NCBI GenBank assembly: GCA_019245275.1
Contig: JAFARW010000168.1
Span: 1 to 6,803 of the forward strand
Direction: 5' to 3'
From: Vulcanimicrobiota bacterium
GTDB taxonomy: Bacteria; Vulcanimicrobiota; Vulcanimicrobiia; Vulcanimicrobiales; Vulcanimicrobiaceae
Length of the DNA: 6,803 nt
This document shows, piece after piece, positions 6,399 to 6,803 of the stretch (positions are counted from its first letter, which is position 1; every line of letters starts with the position of its first letter). Position numbers and translations under genes: made by a program. The notes under the pieces were generated by a model. That model saw only the letters and a list, made by a program, of their open reading frames with translations. It had not been told where the DNA came from and did not search any database.

Positions 6399-6416
6399 GA
6401 CCCCGGAGTCGCTCGC

Positions 6417-6533
6417 CTAGGCGCTTGGACCGCCACGGTGGCGTGCCGCCCAGGCAAAAGAAGCGGCAACCACGATCAGGACGGTCGCGCAGATCATGCC
6501 CGTTGCGAGGACGATGGCAAGCGGAAGACTCAT
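6417..6533 (-). CDS. 38-residue single-span membrane microprotein
   Basis: An ATG at 6533 on the minus strand opens 38 codons ending in TAG. The product begins M-S-L-P-L-A-I-V-L-A-T-G-M-I-C and stays hydrophobic to about residue 29 (A-W-A-A), then ends with R-H-R-G-G-P-S-A. The pattern fits one transmembrane helix with a short positively charged C-terminal tail on the cytoplasmic side. The start is well supported by a TAAGGAGG site 8 nt upstream. It is convergent with the decarboxylase (18 nt between stops) and divergent from the rpoC-like gene. No family is recognised; such peptides often modulate a larger membrane protein, but no partner can be named. It is too short for many gene finders and may be unannotated in relatives. 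Confidence 0.65.
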   Translation of the reverse strand: MSLPLAIVLATGMICATVLIVVAASFAWAARHRGGPSA

Positions 6534-6541
6534 TCGATTTG

Positions 6542-6548
6542 CCTCCTT
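6542..6548 (-). promoter_or_regulatory. Shine-Dalgarno sequence of the membrane microprotein
   Basis: On the minus strand this reads AAGGAGG, ending 8 nt before the ATG at 6533. It is the best-placed ribosome binding site in the window and the main evidence that the short frame is translated. Confidence 0.75.
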
Positions 6549-6623
6549 ACGGCCAATACGAAGGAATGGCTCGGGCGGTTTCAAGGGGGGCCAGGCTAGA
6601 ATTTACCATGCGGCCCAAGCCGC

Positions 6624-6652
6624 TTGCCTCGCGGGCCGGGCCGCTGTACAAT
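6624..6652 (+). promoter_or_regulatory. sigma70-like promoter upstream of the rpoC-like gene
   Basis: TTGCCT (6624-6629; 4 of 6 to TTGACA) and TACAAT (6647-6652; 5 of 6 to TATAAT) are 17 nt apart, the optimal spacing. Transcription would begin near 6659 and give a leader of about 105 nt before the TTG at 6764. Confidence 0.6.
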
Positions 6653-6658
6653 ATCCGT

Positions 6659-6763
6659 CTGTGCTCTAGCGCCTAAGGCGACGGTGGGCCCCCCTACGAC
6701 CCCGTGGGGAGCGAGCGCCCTGCGTAAGCCGCGGTCCGGACGACGAGCACCGGAGTCCTCTTC
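6659..6763 (+). promoter_or_regulatory. structured 5' leader of the rpoC-like gene, with hairpin over the ribosome binding site
   Basis: The segment is GC-rich and contains several possible stems. CGCC/GGCG lies at 6670-6673/6677-6680, though its 3-nt loop makes it weak. GGGC/GCCC at 6686-6689/6717-6720 can enclose CCCC/GGGG at 6691-6694/6706-6709. A final hairpin pairs TCCGG (6735-6739) with CCGGA (6750-6754), extended by GG (6733-6734) with CC (6757-6758) across a 2-nt bulge. The last stem covers most of the GGAG Shine-Dalgarno (6752-6755), 8 nt before the start codon, so folding could limit translation. No Rfam family is recognised by eye. The structure is predicted from complementarity only. 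Confidence 0.4.
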
Positions 6764-6803
6764 TTGAACCTGATCGATGTCAACAATTTCGACGCGATGC
6801 GAA
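6764..6803 (+). CDS. rpoC: RNA polymerase beta' subunit, first 13 codons (cut by window edge)
   Basis: A TTG at 6764 opens a frame running off the right edge, reading M-N-L-I-D-V-N-N-F-D-A-M-R. This matches the start of bacterial beta' subunits: Bacillus begins M-L-D-V-N-N-F-E-Y-M and actinobacteria M-L-D-V-N-F-F-D-E-L-R, with I-G-L-A following just beyond this window. TTG is the only usable start: a TAA lies in frame at 6725 and no ATG or GTG lies between. GGAG at 6752-6755 is 8 nt upstream. In most bacteria rpoC follows rpoB directly, but here a microprotein gene and a promoter lie upstream instead. With only 13 residues the call rests on a short but distinctive motif; a chance match is unlikely but possible. 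Confidence 0.65.
   Translation, partial: MNLIDVNNFDAMR

Noticed and set aside
6414..6423. CGCCTAGGCG perfect 10-nt palindrome between the convergent genes, considered as a terminator
   Set aside because: A palindrome with no loop and no T-run is not a convincing terminator. It also overlaps the microprotein stop codon.
6608..6676. 22-codon plus-strand ORF after AAGGGGGG
   Set aside because: It overlaps the well-formed promoter, its G-run lies about 17 nt from the ATG, and the composition looks non-coding.
6584..6695. Distant 9-nt inverted repeat AGGGGGGCC (6584-6592) and GGCCCCCCT (6687-6695)
   Set aside because: The arms are G/C homopolymer-like and 94 nt apart, and the first lies upstream of the predicted transcript start, so they cannot pair in that RNA.
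1..6803. CRISPR arrays, tRNA or rRNA genes, insertion sequences and phage genes
   Set aside because: No direct-repeat array, cloverleaf, rRNA signature, transposase motif or att-like duplication was seen on either strand by eye.

Overview
The window looks like chromosomal DNA from a GC-rich, little-studied bacterial lineage. The gene style (short operons with overlapping starts, an NRAMP relative with a DDDPSG motif, and GTG/TTG starts in five of the eight genes whose start codon can be read) would suit an Eremiobacterota/WPS-2-like or other deep soil lineage. That assignment is inference only: there is no rRNA here and no search was run. No CRISPR array, tRNA, rRNA, transposase or phage gene was seen.

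The left two thirds (about 1-4946) is one co-directional minus-strand gene cluster. In transcription order it holds an ECF-type sigma factor, a membrane-anchored zinc-type anti-sigma factor, an ABC ATPase, an ABC-2 type permease, an NRAMP-superfamily metal transporter with a non-canonical ion site, and the first 48 codons of a DUF72 protein cut by the window edge. Junctions are tight: 20-nt overlap, 9-nt gap, 4-nt overlap, 44-nt gap and 7-nt gap. This looks like a polycistronic unit in which an envelope or metal signal sensed by the anti-sigma factor releases the sigma factor, and an exporter and a metal transporter are made with it. The regulon is inferred. The oddest point is the ATPase gene. 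Its conserved N-terminus has no ATG, GTG or TTG start, and it lies in the same frame as the anti-sigma gene, separated from it by one TAG.

The middle (about 4947-5246) is a divergent region. It carries a candidate promoter, a perfect Shine-Dalgarno sequence and a 39-residue very acidic microprotein on the plus strand, then a perfect 8-bp inverted repeat without a T-tract. Next comes a plus-strand fold-type III PLP decarboxylase homologue (5247-6398) that keeps the PLP lysine but lacks two usual cofactor-contacting residues.

The right end holds a convergent 38-residue single-span membrane microprotein on the minus strand with a textbook ribosome binding site. Beyond it is a well-spaced sigma70-like promoter and a roughly 105-nt structured leader. 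The leader ends in a TTG start whose 13 readable codons match the N-terminus of RNA polymerase beta' (rpoC). rpoB is not directly upstream, so rpoC appears to be transcribed from its own promoter here.
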